Below are positions 25,192 through 34,991 of a stretch of 64,000 nt of DNA, piece after piece. Below the pieces are notes generated by a model. It made no database searches. It was given only the letters and a program-made list of their open reading frames with translations, and had not been told where the DNA came from. Position 1 is the stretch's first letter; each line of letters starts with the position of its first letter. Both the position numbers and the translations under genes were made by a program. The stretch is from DDH964 sp963806685 (GTDB taxonomy: Bacteria > Desulfobacterota > Desulfuromonadia > Desulfuromonadales > DDH964), in NCBI GenBank assembly GCA_963806685.1, contig CAWDZB010000013.1:89284-153283 (forward strand), given 5' to 3'.

Positions 25192-28100
25192 ATGAACAGA
25201 CCCTCCCCCCCCACCGCCCAAGGGCTTTACGACCCCGCTTTCGAGCATGACTCCTGCGGGGTCGGTTTTGTCGTCAACCTCAAGGGAGCGCGCAGCCATC
25301 AGCTGGTGCAGCAGGCCCTGGAGGTGCTGCGCAACCTCGAGCACCGCGGGGCGGTCGGCTGCGATCCGAATACCGGCGACGGCGCCGGCATCCTGCTGCA
25401 GGTCCCCCACGACTTCTTCCGCAGCGAGTGTGGCGAGGGGCTGGCCCGGCTGCCGGCTGCCGGTCACTACGCGGTGGCAATGCTCTACCTGCCCCGGGAC
25501 GAAAATGATCGCCACCGCTGCGAACGCCTGGCCGAGCAGATCGTCGCCGAGCATGGCATGAAATTTCTCGGCTGGCGCACCGTCCCGACCGACAACAGCC
25601 GCCTCGGCGAGGGAGCCCGCTACCTGGAGCCGGTGATCCGCCAGCTCTTCGTCGCCCGCCCGACCGAGCTGGCCGACGAGCTCGCCTTCGAGCGGCGCCT
25701 CTATGTCTGCCGCCGCCACCTGACCAACACCGTGCGCGCCCTGGGGCCGGCCTTCGAGGAGGCCTTCTACGTCTGCAGCTTCTCCGGGCGGACCATCGTC
25801 TACAAGGGGATGCTCACCCCGCCGCAGCTTCCCCAGTACTTCCTCGACCTGCGCAACCCGGAGATCAAGAGCGGCCTGGCCCTGGTCCACTCGCGCTTTT
25901 CCACCAACACCTTCCCCAACTGGACCCGCGCCCATCCCTACCGCTACCTGGCCCACAACGGCGAAATCAACACCCTGCGTGGCAACGTCAACTGGATGGC
26001 AGCGCGCCAGGCGGTGCTGGTCAACCGCCGCCTCGGCGACGACTGGGCGAAGATTCTGCCGGTCATCGACGAGACCGGAAGCGACTCGGCGATGTTCGAC
26101 AACTGCCTGGAGTTCCTCCATCTCTCCGGGCGTTCGCTGCCCCACGCGGTGATGATGATGGTCCCCGAGCCGTGGAGTCACCACGGGCAGATGGACCCGG
26201 AAAAACGCGCCTTCTACGAGTACCACGCCTGCCTGATGGAGCCCTGGGACGGCCCGGCGGCGATCGCCTTTACCGACGGCGTGCAGATCGGCGCGGTTCT
26301 CGACCGCAACGGCCTGCGCCCCTCTCGCTACTGGGTGACCCGTGACGACCTGGTGGTTCTCGCCTCCGAGGCGGGGGTCCTGGAGCTGCCGGCCAACCGC
26401 ATCCTCGAAAAGGGGCGGCTGCAGCCGGGCAAGATGTTCCTGGTCGACACCGAACAGGGGCGGATCGTCCCCGACGAGGAGATCAAGGCCGGCATCGTCA
26501 CCGCCAAGCCCTACCGGGAGTGGCTCGACGCCAACCTGGTGCGCCTCGCCGACCTGCCGCCGGCTCCCTCCGCAGCGCCGGAGGCGGCCTCTCTGGAACA
26601 GCGACAGCAGAGCTTCGGTTACAGTTTCGAGGATCTGCGTGGCGTACTGGCGCCGATGGCGCGCAACGGCGTCGAGGCGGTCGGCTCGATGGGCGCCGAC
26701 GAGCCGCTGGCGGTCCTCTCGGACCAGCCGCAGCTGTTGCCGAGCTACTTCAAGCAGCTCTTCGCCCAGGTCACCAACCCCCCCATCGACAGTATCCGCG
26801 AGGAGATCATCACCGCCACCGGCACCACCCTAGGCGCCGAACGCAACCTGCTCAAAGGTGAACCCGAATCGTGCCGCCACGTCGAGCTGGAGCTGCCGCT
26901 GGTCGACAATGATCAGCTGGCGCGGCTCAAGGCCCTCGACCGCCCCGGGCTCAAGGCGGCGACGCTGCCGATCCTCTTCGACCCGAAAACCGGCGCTCCC
27001 GGGCTGACGGCGGCCTTGGAGGTCCTCTTCGCCGCCGCCGATGCGGCTCTGGCAGGCGGTGCCTCGCTGCTGGTCCTCTCCGACCGCGGCGTCGATGCGC
27101 AGCAGGCGCCGATCCCGGCATTGTTGGCGGTGGGTGGTCTGCACCACCACCTGATCCGCAGGGGAACCCGCACCCTGACCGGGCTGGTGCTGGAATCGGG
27201 TGAACCCCGCGACGTTCATCAGTTCGCGGTGCTGATCGGCTACGGCGCCGGGGCAATCAACCCCTACTTGGCCCTCGAATCGATCGAGGGGTTGATTGCC
27301 GAGGGGTTGGTGACCGGTGTCGATCAGGAGAAGGCGGTGGCCAACTACCTCAAGGCCGCCACCAAGGGGGTGGTCAAGACCATGGCCAAGATGGGGATCT
27401 CGACCATCCAGTCCTACCGCGGCGCGCAGATTTTCGAGGCCGTCGGCCTTTCCCGCGAACTGGTCGAGCGCTACTTCGCCCGCACCGCCTCACGCATCGG
27501 CGGCATCGGCCTGGAGCGGATTACCGCCGATACCCTGGCCCGTCACCGCCATGCCTTCGCACTGCGCCGCGACCCCGCCGAGGGGCTCGCCCCGGGTGGC
27601 AAGCACCAGTGGCGGCAGGCGGGCGAGCTGCACCAGCTCGGGCCGATGTCCATTCACCTGGTCCAGGAGGCGACCCGCAAGGGGGACTTCCGGCTGTTCA
27701 AAGAGTTCACCGCCCGCGCCGACGACCAGGCCCGCCGGGCCCGCACCCTGCGCGGCCTGCTCGACTTCCGTTTCCCGGCCCAGGGCATCCCCCTCGACCA
27801 GGTCGAGCCGGAGGAGGCGATCGTCAAGCGCTTCAAGAGCGGCGCCATGTCCTACGGCTCGATCAGCCGCGAGGCCCACGAGGCGCTGGCCATCGCCATG
27901 AACCGTCTCGGCGGCAAGTCGAACACCGGCGAAGGAGGGGAGGACCCGGCCCGCTACCAGGTGGACGCGAGCGGCGACAGCCGCAGCAGCGCCATCAAGC
28001 AGGTCGCCTCCGGCCGCTTCGGGGTGACCAGCGAGTACCTGGTCAACGCCCGCGAGCTGCAGATCAAGATGGCCCAGGGGGCCAAGCCAGGCGAGGGGGG

Positions 28101-29787
28101 ACAGCTTCCCGGCCACAAGGTCTACCCGGAGATCGCCAAGGTGCGCCACTCCACCCCGGGGGTCGGGCTGATCTCGCCGCCGCCCCATCACGACATCTAC
28201 TCCATCGAGGACCTCGCCGAGTTGATCCACGACCTGAAGAACGCCAATCACCAGGCGCGGATCAGCGTCAAGCTGGTCTCCGAGGTCGGCGTCGGCACCA
28301 TCGCCGCCGGCGTCGCCAAGGCCAAGGCCGACGTGGTGCTGATCTCCGGCCACGACGGCGGTACCGGCGCCTCGCCCCTGTCCAGCATCCACCACTCAGG
28401 ACTCCCCTGGGAGCTGGGGCTGGCCGAGACCCACCAGACCCTGCTGCTCAACGGCCTGCGCGACCGCATCGCCGTGGAGACCGACGGCCAGCTCAAGACC
28501 GGCCGCGACGTGGTGATCGCCGCCATGCTCGGCGCCGAGGAGTTCGGTTTCGCCACCATCCCGCTGGTGGTCCTCGGCTGTATTATGATGCGCGCCTGCC
28601 ATCTCAACACCTGTCCGGTCGGCGTCGCCACCCAGGACCCGCGGCTGCGTTCGCGTTTTGCCGGCTCCCCGGACCACGTCGTCAACTACTTCACCTTCAT
28701 TGCTCGCGAGGTGCGCGAGCTGCTGGCCCGGCTGGGGGTGCCCACCCTGGAGGAACTGGTCGGGCGCAGCGACCTGCTCCAGCCCCATCCGGACAGCCCC
28801 GAAGTCGCCGGGCGCGGCCTCGATTTTTCCGCCATCCTCCATCGCCCGGACCTTGGCGCCGAGATCGGTCACACCTGCCGGGTCCCCCAGGACCACGGCC
28901 TGGAGCACGCCCTCGACCGCACCGTGTTGCTCAAGCTCTGCGCGCCGGCCCTGGAAAACGGCACCCCGGTGCAGTCGTCGCTGCCGATCCGCAATGTCAA
29001 CCGCGTGGTTGGTACCCTGCTCGGCAGCGAGGTGACTCGCCGCTACGGGGCGGGGGGGCTTCCCGACGGCACCATCAGCCTCAAGTTCAACGGCAGCGCC
29101 GGGCAGTCCTTCGGCGCCTTTGTTCCGCCGGGACTGACCCTGACCATCGAGGGGGATGCCAACGACTACTGCGGCAAGGGGCTCTCCGGCGGGCGGATCG
29201 TCATCGTCCCGCCGCGCAGCGCCACCTTCGACCCGGCCGCCAACATCATCGTCGGCAACGTCGCCTTCTATGGCGCCACCGCCGGCGAGGCCTTTATCCG
29301 CGGCATGGCCGGCGAGCGCTTCTGCGTGCGCAACTCGGGGCTGACGGCGGTGGTCGAGGCGGTGGGGGACCACGGCTGCGAGTACATGACCGGCGGCACC
29401 GTGGTCATTCTTGGGTCCACGGGGCGCAACTTCGCCGCCGGCATGTCGGGGGGGATTGCCTACGTCTACGACGCCGCGGGAAACTTTCCCGCCCATTGCA
29501 ATCAGGCGATGGTCGACCTCGAACCGGTTGCCGATGCCGAGGAGGTCGCCCGGTTGCGGGGCCTGGTCGAGCGCCATTCGCAATTGACAGGTTCCAACCG
29601 TGCCGATGCCATCCTCTCCGACTGGAGCCGCAGCCTGACCCGCTTTGTCAAGGTCTACCCTCGCGACTACCGGCGCATGCAGGAGGCCATCGACCGCGCC
29701 GTCGCCGCCGGCCACAGCGGCGAAGAGGCGCTGCGCGCCGCCTTCGCCGAGAACGCCTCGGATTTGGCACGGGTCGGGGGGAACTAG
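25192..29787 (+). CDS. gltB: Glutamate synthase (NADPH) large subunit
   Basis: A 1531-residue protein of full family length. The class II glutamine amidotransferase domain has its nucleophile Cys at about residue 22 (FEHDSCGVGF, after a short propeptide). The FMN-binding synthase domain spans about 800-1200, with the [3Fe-4S] ligands in GCIMMRACHLNTCPVG near 1130, and the C-terminal GXGXG beta-helix follows (about 1250-1480). It transfers glutamine amide nitrogen to 2-oxoglutarate. The ATG at 25192 follows GCGAGGTTCCACC. It is paired with gltD 67 bp downstream. Confidence 0.97.
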   Translation: MNRPSPPTAQGLYDPAFEHDSCGVGFVVNLKGARSHQLVQQALEVLRNLEHRGAVGCDPNTGDGAGILLQVPHDFFRSECGEGLARLPAAGHYAVAMLYLPRDENDRHRCERLAEQIVAEHGMKFLGWRTVPTDNSRLGEGARYLEPVIRQLFVARPTELADELAFERRLYVCRRHLTNTVRALGPAFEEAFYVCSFSGRTIVYKGMLTPPQLPQYFLDLRNPEIKSGLALVHSRFSTNTFPNWTRAHPYRYLAHNGEINTLRGNVNWMAARQAVLVNRRLGDDWAKILPVIDETGSDSAMFDNCLEFLHLSGRSLPHAVMMMVPEPWSHHGQMDPEKRAFYEYHACLMEPWDGPAAIAFTDGVQIGAVLDRNGLRPSRYWVTRDDLVVLASEAGVLELPANRILEKGRLQPGKMFLVDTEQGRIVPDEEIKAGIVTAKPYREWLDANLVRLADLPPAPSAAPEAASLEQRQQSFGYSFEDLRGVLAPMARNGVEAVGSMGADEPLAVLSDQPQLLPSYFKQLFAQVTNPPIDSIREEIITATGTTLGAERNLLKGEPESCRHVELELPLVDNDQLARLKALDRPGLKAATLPILFDPKTGAPGLTAALEVLFAAADAALAGGASLLVLSDRGVDAQQAPIPALLAVGGLHHHLIRRGTRTLTGLVLESGEPRDVHQFAVLIGYGAGAINPYLALESIEGLIAEGLVTGVDQEKAVANYLKAATKGVVKTMAKMGISTIQSYRGAQIFEAVGLSRELVERYFARTASRIGGIGLERITADTLARHRHAFALRRDPAEGLAPGGKHQWRQAGELHQLGPMSIHLVQEATRKGDFRLFKEFTARADDQARRARTLRGLLDFRFPAQGIPLDQVEPEEAIVKRFKSGAMSYGSISREAHEALAIAMNRLGGKSNTGEGGEDPARYQVDASGDSRSSAIKQVASGRFGVTSEYLVNARELQIKMAQGAKPGEGGQLPGHKVYPEIAKVRHSTPGVGLISPPPHHDIYSIEDLAELIHDLKNANHQARISVKLVSEVGVGTIAAGVAKAKADVVLISGHDGGTGASPLSSIHHSGLPWELGLAETHQTLLLNGLRDRIAVETDGQLKTGRDVVIAAMLGAEEFGFATIPLVVLGCIMMRACHLNTCPVGVATQDPRLRSRFAGSPDHVVNYFTFIAREVRELLARLGVPTLEELVGRSDLLQPHPDSPEVAGRGLDFSAILHRPDLGAEIGHTCRVPQDHGLEHALDRTVLLKLCAPALENGTPVQSSLPIRNVNRVVGTLLGSEVTRRYGAGGLPDGTISLKFNGSAGQSFGAFVPPGLTLTIEGDANDYCGKGLSGGRIVIVPPRSATFDPAANIIVGNVAFYGATAGEAFIRGMAGERFCVRNSGLTAVVEAVGDHGCEYMTGGTVVILGSTGRNFAAGMSGGIAYVYDAAGNFPAHCNQAMVDLEPVADAEEVARLRGLVERHSQLTGSNRADAILSDWSRSLTRFVKVYPRDYRRMQEAIDRAVAAGHSGEEALRAAFAENASDLARVGGN

Positions 29788-29854
29788 AGGTTGGTCACGG
29801 GTCCCATTGGATAACCCATTGGACCTATGAAAATTTTCTACGGAGTTTTGAAAC

Positions 29855-31327
29855 ATGGGCAAACAGGGCGGATTTCTTGAATACTACCGGGAGCTGCCGG
29901 CCGACCGACCGGTGGAGGAGCGGCTGCACGACTGGCAGGAGTTCCACCTCCACTACCCGGAGGCGCGCTGCCGTGAGCAGGGGGCGCGCTGCATGGAGTG
30001 CGGTACCCCCTTTTGCCACACCGGGCTGACCATCGCCGGTGCGGCCTCGGGCTGCCCGGTCTACAACCTGATCCCGGAATGGAACGACCTGGTCTACCGC
30101 GGGCTCTGGCAGAAGGCGTTGGAGCGGCTGCACATGACCAACAACTTTCCCGAGTTCACCGGCCGGGTCTGTCCCGCCCCCTGTGAAGGGGCCTGCGTCC
30201 TCGGCATCATCGAACCGCCGGTGACGATCAAGGCGATCGAGCAGGCGATCGCCGACCGCGGCTTCGAAAACGGCTGGATCGTACCCCGGACGCCGGCCGG
30301 GCGCAGCGGCAAGAAGGTGGCGGTGATCGGCTCCGGACCGGCCGGACTAGCCTGCGCCGCCCAGCTCAACAAGGCCTGGCACCAGGTGACGGTCTACGAG
30401 CGTGCTGACCGTAGCGGCGGCCTGCTGATGTATGGCATCCCCAACATGAAGCTCGACAAGGCCTTCGTTCAGCGCCGCGTCGACCTGCTCGCCGCCGAGG
30501 GGGTCGAGTTCGTCACCGGGGTCGAGGTTGGCCGCGACCTGCCGCTGGCCCAACTGCAGGCCGAGTTCGACGCCGTGGTGCTCTGCTGCGGAGCGACCCA
30601 GCCGCGCGACCTGCCGATTCCCGGGCGGCAGCTGGCCGGGGTCCATTTTGCCATGGACTATTTGACCCACAACACCCGGCGCCTGCTCGACGGCACGCCG
30701 CTGGAGATCAGCGCCGCCGGCAAGCAGGTGGTGGTCATCGGCGGCGGCGACACCGGCACCGACTGCGTCGCCACCGCCCTGCGCCAGGGCTGCAAGAGCG
30801 TCATCCAGCTCGAAATCCTGCCCCGCCCACCGCAGAAGCGGGCGGTCAATAATCCCTGGCCGCAATGGCCGCGGATCTTCCGTGCCGATTACGGCCAGGA
30901 GGAGGCCAAGGCCCACTTCGGCGCCGACCCGCGCCAGTACCTGGTGACTGCCGACGAGTTCGTCGCTGACGACCAGGGGCGGGTCAGGCAGGTGAGGGTC
31001 CACGACATCGAATGGCTGGAGGAGGAGGGCCGTTTGCAGGCGCGCAAGGTGCACGGCAGCGAGCGGCTGATCGGCGCCGAACTGGTGCTCTTGGCGATGG
31101 GATTCCTCGGCCCGGAGGAGATGGTGACGACCGGGGTGGAACTCGACCGCGACGGGCGCTCCAACCTGCGCGCCGATTACGGCAGTTTCGCCACCAGCGT
31201 TCCCGGGGTTTTCGCCGCCGGTGACGCCCGCCGCGGCCAGAGCCTGGTGGTCTGGGCGATCAACGAGGGACGCGGCGCAGCCCGCGAGGTTGACCGCTAC
31301 CTGATGGGGGAGAGCGATCTTCCCTGA
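29855..31327 (+). CDS. gltD: Glutamate synthase (NADPH) small subunit
   Basis: A 490-residue FAD- and NAD(P)H-binding protein. N-terminal Cys motifs (CMECGTPFCH and CPAPCEGACVLG) bind [4Fe-4S] clusters; VIGSGPAGLACA near residue 154 binds FAD and VIGGGDTGTDCVATA near 293 binds NADPH. It supplies electrons to GltB, completing the GS-GOGAT route of ammonium assimilation. The ATG at 29855 has ACGGAG upstream. A hairpin with a U tract follows at 31415-31457. Confidence 0.96.
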   Translation: MGKQGGFLEYYRELPADRPVEERLHDWQEFHLHYPEARCREQGARCMECGTPFCHTGLTIAGAASGCPVYNLIPEWNDLVYRGLWQKALERLHMTNNFPEFTGRVCPAPCEGACVLGIIEPPVTIKAIEQAIADRGFENGWIVPRTPAGRSGKKVAVIGSGPAGLACAAQLNKAWHQVTVYERADRSGGLLMYGIPNMKLDKAFVQRRVDLLAAEGVEFVTGVEVGRDLPLAQLQAEFDAVVLCCGATQPRDLPIPGRQLAGVHFAMDYLTHNTRRLLDGTPLEISAAGKQVVVIGGGDTGTDCVATALRQGCKSVIQLEILPRPPQKRAVNNPWPQWPRIFRADYGQEEAKAHFGADPRQYLVTADEFVADDQGRVRQVRVHDIEWLEEEGRLQARKVHGSERLIGAELVLLAMGFLGPEEMVTTGVELDRDGRSNLRADYGSFATSVPGVFAAGDARRGQSLVVWAINEGRGAAREVDRYLMGESDLP

Positions 31328-31414
31328 AAGGTCGGGACAAGGCTCGGATAGGCTTTTCTCGCCTCCTCCCCTGGCAGACCAAGGGATCGAACTAGGAAAA
31401 GAAAACACAGGCAG

Positions 31415-31457
31415 GCGGTTTCCGCGGATACGATTCGATCCGGGCGAGACCGCTTTT
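31415..31457 (+). terminator. Probable terminator after gltBD
   Basis: An outer stem GCGGTTTC (31415-31422) pairs with GAGACCGC (31446-31453), with an inner CGGAT/ATCCG stem, and TTTT follows. It lies 88 bp past the gltD stop, between convergent genes. Confidence 0.55.
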
Positions 31458-31496
31458 CTGTATCCCCGAGGAACAGCAGAAAGTGGATGTTTAAAC

Positions 31497-32210
31497 TCAG
31501 GTTTGGTACTGCGGAACTGCGGGGGAGGGGACGAAGAGATAGCGGATCTCCTCCAGGGAATCCTCGATGACGATCGGGATGTTCTTGGCGAAGTAGTCGA
31601 GGAGGACCAGGGCGTTGACCGCCGAGTCCTTTTCTGTCGCCCGGCGCAGGCGCTCGGCGAGAAAGTGATTCACGGTGTGCAGGCTGTCATAAGCGACCTT
31701 GAGACCGTCGAGGTCGAGATCCGCCGTCGCGCCGTCCCGGCGCAGGAAGTACTGGGCGAGCAGGTACATGGAGGAAGCCCGGTAGAGGGTTTCTTCGGGG
31801 CTGGCGAGGGGCAGGTGGAAACGGGCCATCGGTTTCAGAAAGGCGGTGCAGGGGCAGCCGCTGCTGGCCAGGATCAGCCCCATCAACGAACTGATTCCCC
31901 GTTGGGCGGGAATTTCGTTGCTGATGACTCGCTCCGGCGTGACGACTTCCACCGCCAGTCGTTCATGGGAGACTAGCCGGGTGCAGGACGAAACCAGCCG
32001 CACCAGGGCGACGGCAGCTGGGCAGTGGCTGTGAACCTCCGAGTCGAGGGGGCAGTTGGGGCACTGGTGGACGGTCAGGATAGTCCAGGACGGCCTGCCT
32101 GCAGGTTCGCGCTCCACCAAATCGAGGGTGGCGGCATCGAGATGCAGGTCAAAACTTTCGCTGTGGCCGTCGGGAAAGCGAAAATGATACTCGATGGCAA
32201 AGGTCTTCAC
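31497..32210 (-). CDS. Conserved protein of unknown function with CxxC motif
   Basis: A 237-residue soluble protein. The N-terminal third is beta-rich (YHFRFPDGHSESFDL), then a Cys-rich segment (HQCPNCPLDSEVHSHCP, followed by SSC) and a conserved helix region with SLMGLILASSGCPCTAFLKPMARFHLP. The Cys pattern could bind a metal, but no known function is recognised. The GTG at 32210 has GAGGAGCCGGAAGA upstream. It starts 27 bp after the yedF stop, so the two are probably co-transcribed; a link to sulfur/selenium handling is only a guess. Confidence 0.65.
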   Translation of the reverse strand: MKTFAIEYHFRFPDGHSESFDLHLDAATLDLVEREPAGRPSWTILTVHQCPNCPLDSEVHSHCPAAVALVRLVSSCTRLVSHERLAVEVVTPERVISNEIPAQRGISSLMGLILASSGCPCTAFLKPMARFHLPLASPEETLYRASSMYLLAQYFLRRDGATADLDLDGLKVAYDSLHTVNHFLAERLRRATEKDSAVNALVLLDYFAKNIPIVIEDSLEEIRYLFVPSPAVPQYQT

Positions 32211-32237
32211 TCTTCCGGCTCCTCTCCCCACTTGCCG

Positions 32238-32822
32238 TCAAGGACGGATCACCCGCCCGGCCCGGCTCAGCGTCTGGGCGATGTCGAACATGTTGGTCAC
32301 CCGCCCCACCGCCAGTTCCTCCTTGAGACCGAAGAAATCTAGGCACAGGCCGCAGGCGGCAATGTCGGTGCCACGGCAGGCGAGCTTATCGAGAGCCTCC
32401 AGAACCTCGGCGCCGCGGCAGGCAAGCTTGACCCCGGCGTTGACGAAAAATAGAGTGTCGGGAGCGTCGTCGAGGTCGAGCAGGGTGACCAGGAAGTTCT
32501 TCAGCAGCAGCCGGCCGAGTTCATCGTTGCCGGTACCCATGGTCTCGGCACTGACGAAGACCACCGTCGGGCCCGAGGCGGGCGGGGCGGCGCTCCCGGT
32601 CTGCGGGGCGGCGCCGGGGGTCAGCTGCAGAGCAAAGCCTCCTTCCGTTGGGGCGACGCTGACCGCGTACCCTTGGCTGGCCGCCAGGCGACCGACATTC
32701 TCGCGGGCAGCGTCGTCACCGACCAGCACAGTCAGCTCTTGGCCCGGCGCGGCGAGGAGCACCTTGCGGGTTTCGACCACGGGGTGGGGACATTTCTGGG
32801 CGCGGCAGTCGAGAGTCTTCAT
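32238..32822 (-). CDS. yedF: YedF-type sulfurtransferase-like selenium metabolism protein
   Basis: A 194-residue two-domain protein. The N-terminal TusA/SirA-like domain begins MKTLDCRAQKCPHPVVETRK, where the CPHP motif carries the conserved Cys. The C-terminal DsrE-like domain contains FVSAETMGTGNDELGRLL, VNAGVKLACRGAEVLEALD and CGLCLDFFGL. This fusion is characteristic of the YedF family that co-occurs with selenium utilisation. The ATG at 32822 has GGAGAT upstream. No selD, selA or tRNA-Sec is in the window. Confidence 0.83.
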   Translation of the reverse strand: MKTLDCRAQKCPHPVVETRKVLLAAPGQELTVLVGDDAARENVGRLAASQGYAVSVAPTEGGFALQLTPGAAPQTGSAAPPASGPTVVFVSAETMGTGNDELGRLLLKNFLVTLLDLDDAPDTLFFVNAGVKLACRGAEVLEALDKLACRGTDIAACGLCLDFFGLKEELAVGRVTNMFDIAQTLSRAGRVIRP

Positions 32823-33095
32823 CGGTTTATATCTCCAGGCGGGCCGGGTGGCCGTCGTAATGATTTCAACCTGAACAGTCGGGCACAGGAGATGGGCCTC
32901 CGGCATCCCGTGCCCGCCCGCTATTTTTACTCAGGAAGTAAGGATTGCAAGTAAAAACCGGTCGTGTGGTTTGCCCGGATAAATCCGGATTTTAACAATA
33001 GGTTCAAGGAATGATCGGATTTTTGTCCAAAGTGATCCGATGTGATCCGAGAGCGACGATTTAGGATTCTGACGCCCGTTTCCGCACTACGCAGT

Positions 33096-34541
33096 TCAGT
33101 GCCGGGGCTTCGGCCGTTTGCCGCGCGGGTCGGGAACCAGGCGTGCCACCGATTCGATGTGACCGGTCTGCGGGAACATGTCGACCGGCTGCACCTGTTC
33201 GGTACGGTAGCCGTGGCCGGCCAACAGCTCCAGGTCGCGGGCCAAAGTCTCCGGGTTGCAGGAGACATAGACCAGCAGCCGCGGTTTGAGGCCGGCGAGG
33301 GCCTCGAGGACCGCCGGCTCGCAGCCGCCCCGCGGCGGGTTGACCACCGCGACGCTGCCGGCCGGGACCTCCAGCGCCAGGTCGTGGACCAGCTCCTCGG
33401 CCTCGCCGGCGAGGAAGCGGCAATTCTCCAGGCCGTTGAGACGGGTGTTCTCACGGGCGTTGCGGACCGCCTCCTCAACCACCTCGATGCCGATCACCCG
33501 CCCGGCGTCGCGGGCCAGGTGCAGGGCGATGCCGCCGATGCCGCAGTAGAGGTCCACGGCGCTCTCCTCGCGAGTCAGCGCCGCCCACTGCCGCACCAGG
33601 GCGTAGATGCGTGCCGCCTGCTCGTGATTGACCTGGAAGAAGGCGGTCGGGGCGATGCGCAGCCGCACCTCGCCGAGCTGGTCGAAGAGGTCGGGGGTGC
33701 CGAGCAGGCGCAGGGTATCGCGGCCGAAGATGACGTTGCCGGAGGACGGATTGACGTTCTGCTGCACCGAGACGATCTCGGGGTGCTTGGCCTTCAGCGC
33801 TTTGGCCAGGCGCGGCAGCTGGCGGAAGTCCTTCTCGGCGGTGACGAAGGTGACCATCGCCTTGCCGGAGGCCGGGCTGATGCGCACCAGTAGGTAGCGC
33901 AGCAGGCCGCGCTGGCGTTTGGGATCCCAGACCCAGATCTGCTGGCGCTCGATCTCGCTGCGCACCGTGGCGACGATGCGGTTGATCAGCGGGTGATGCA
34001 GGGGGCAGTTGCCGATGTCGACCACTTGGTGGCTGCCGCGGCGGTAGAGACCGATCTTCACCTTTCCCCGCTCCTTGGCCAGCACCAGTTTGGCGTTGGT
34101 GCGGTAGCCGAAGGGCTGCTGCGCGCCCCACACCGGCGCCACCGGTACCCGGGCCAGGGCCTCGCGCCCGGCCAGGGCGGCGCGCACCCGCTCCTGTTTG
34201 ACCTCGAGTTGGGCCGGGTAGGCGAGGGTGATCAGCGGGCAGCCGAGGCAGTCGCCGGCACAGCGGCAGGGTCCCTTGATCCGCTGCGGATGGGGGGTTA
34301 GGACCTCCCGCAGCAGGCCGACGCTGCGCCTTTGCCCCTCGTGCTCCAGCGCCGCACGCACCTTCTCCCCGGGGAAGGCGCCGGCCACCAGCAGCTCCTT
34401 GCCGCCGTGGCGGCCGATGCCGACGCCGTCGTCATCGAGGCGGTCGATAGTCGTCTCCACTGTCGGCGGCCCCGGATTGGTGGTCTTGCGCGGCGGGCGC
34501 AGTGTGACAGCGGTTTTTTTGGGGCGCGGCGGCTGGGCCAT
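33096..34541 (-). CDS. rlmD: 23S rRNA (uracil-5-)-methyltransferase, RlmD/RumA-like
   Basis: A 481-residue SAM-dependent RNA methyltransferase. After a basic N-terminus comes a TRAM domain (about 30-85), the [4Fe-4S] Cys motif CRCAGDCLGCPL near residue 105, and the methyltransferase core with DLYCGIGGIALHLA and NPPRGGCEPAVLEAL. The catalytic Cys is in VSCNPETLARD near residue 435. RlmD-like enzymes methylate U1939 of 23S rRNA; RlmCD or TrmA-like specificity cannot be excluded. The ATG at 34541 has AAAAAGG upstream. Confidence 0.88.
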   Translation of the reverse strand: MAQPPRPKKTAVTLRPPRKTTNPGPPTVETTIDRLDDDGVGIGRHGGKELLVAGAFPGEKVRAALEHEGQRRSVGLLREVLTPHPQRIKGPCRCAGDCLGCPLITLAYPAQLEVKQERVRAALAGREALARVPVAPVWGAQQPFGYRTNAKLVLAKERGKVKIGLYRRGSHQVVDIGNCPLHHPLINRIVATVRSEIERQQIWVWDPKRQRGLLRYLLVRISPASGKAMVTFVTAEKDFRQLPRLAKALKAKHPEIVSVQQNVNPSSGNVIFGRDTLRLLGTPDLFDQLGEVRLRIAPTAFFQVNHEQAARIYALVRQWAALTREESAVDLYCGIGGIALHLARDAGRVIGIEVVEEAVRNARENTRLNGLENCRFLAGEAEELVHDLALEVPAGSVAVVNPPRGGCEPAVLEALAGLKPRLLVYVSCNPETLARDLELLAGHGYRTEQVQPVDMFPQTGHIESVARLVPDPRGKRPKPRH

Positions 34542-34685
34542 GGTGAATACCTTTTTCCCTGAGGCTGAATCTGCCGTGGAACCATACTCTTTGTGGGGCG
34601 GCGCTGTCAATTGCAGCCGCGCTTGACGGCCGGGCGCGACGGCTTGTAGACTCGGCCAAGTCCTCAGCAAATGCCAGAAACCTGA

Positions 34686-34772
34686 TTATCCCCAGATTAC
34701 GCAGATTATCGCAGATTCCAATGCGCCGGACTTTTGCTTTAATCTGTGAAAATCTGTCAAATCTGCGGATCA
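34686..34772. repeat. CAGATT inverted repeat between rlmD and ispG
   Basis: The left arm (34686-34719) holds three CAGATT units and the right arm (34740-34772) three AATCTG units, so the stretch can fold into an imperfect hairpin of about 30 bp. It lies in the shared upstream region of the divergent rlmD and ispG genes. It resembles dispersed short intergenic repeats; no protein coding is seen. Confidence 0.6.
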
Positions 34773-34800
34773 AATGGGTTGGTTTTCGGAAGCCTTAAAC

Positions 34801-34967
34801 GCTAGTGTCCCGTGCGGTTAGTCCGTGTAGTGAATTCTGCGGAATTTTGGTTGTTGGCAAGGCGCGCCGACGCAGGCCTAGCCTAAGCTAAGCCGAGGAG
34901 GCGCAACGTCGCCAGCGGCCAAAAGGACCAGAATTAATGGATGGAATTAACCGCACGGGACACTAGC
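34801..34967. mobile_element. MITE-like element with 20-bp perfect terminal inverted repeats
   Basis: Perfect 20-bp inverted repeats (34801-34820 and 34948-34967) end a 167-bp unit whose interior is also an imperfect palindrome centred near 34884. It codes for no transposase. The outer ends read GCTAGTGTCC, so a TA (or CTAG) target duplication is possible, as with IS630/mariner-derived MITEs. It ends 24 bp before the ispG start codon. Confidence 0.75.
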
Positions 34968-34991
34968 CCCAATTCCTTCAAGGAGCAACCC

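Noticed and set aside
24211..26226. Long minus-strand frame that includes the beta-barrel gene and runs far into gltB
   Set aside because: Only the part from 24990 downward has a signal peptide and an AAGGAGG site; the upstream part is antisense to gltB.
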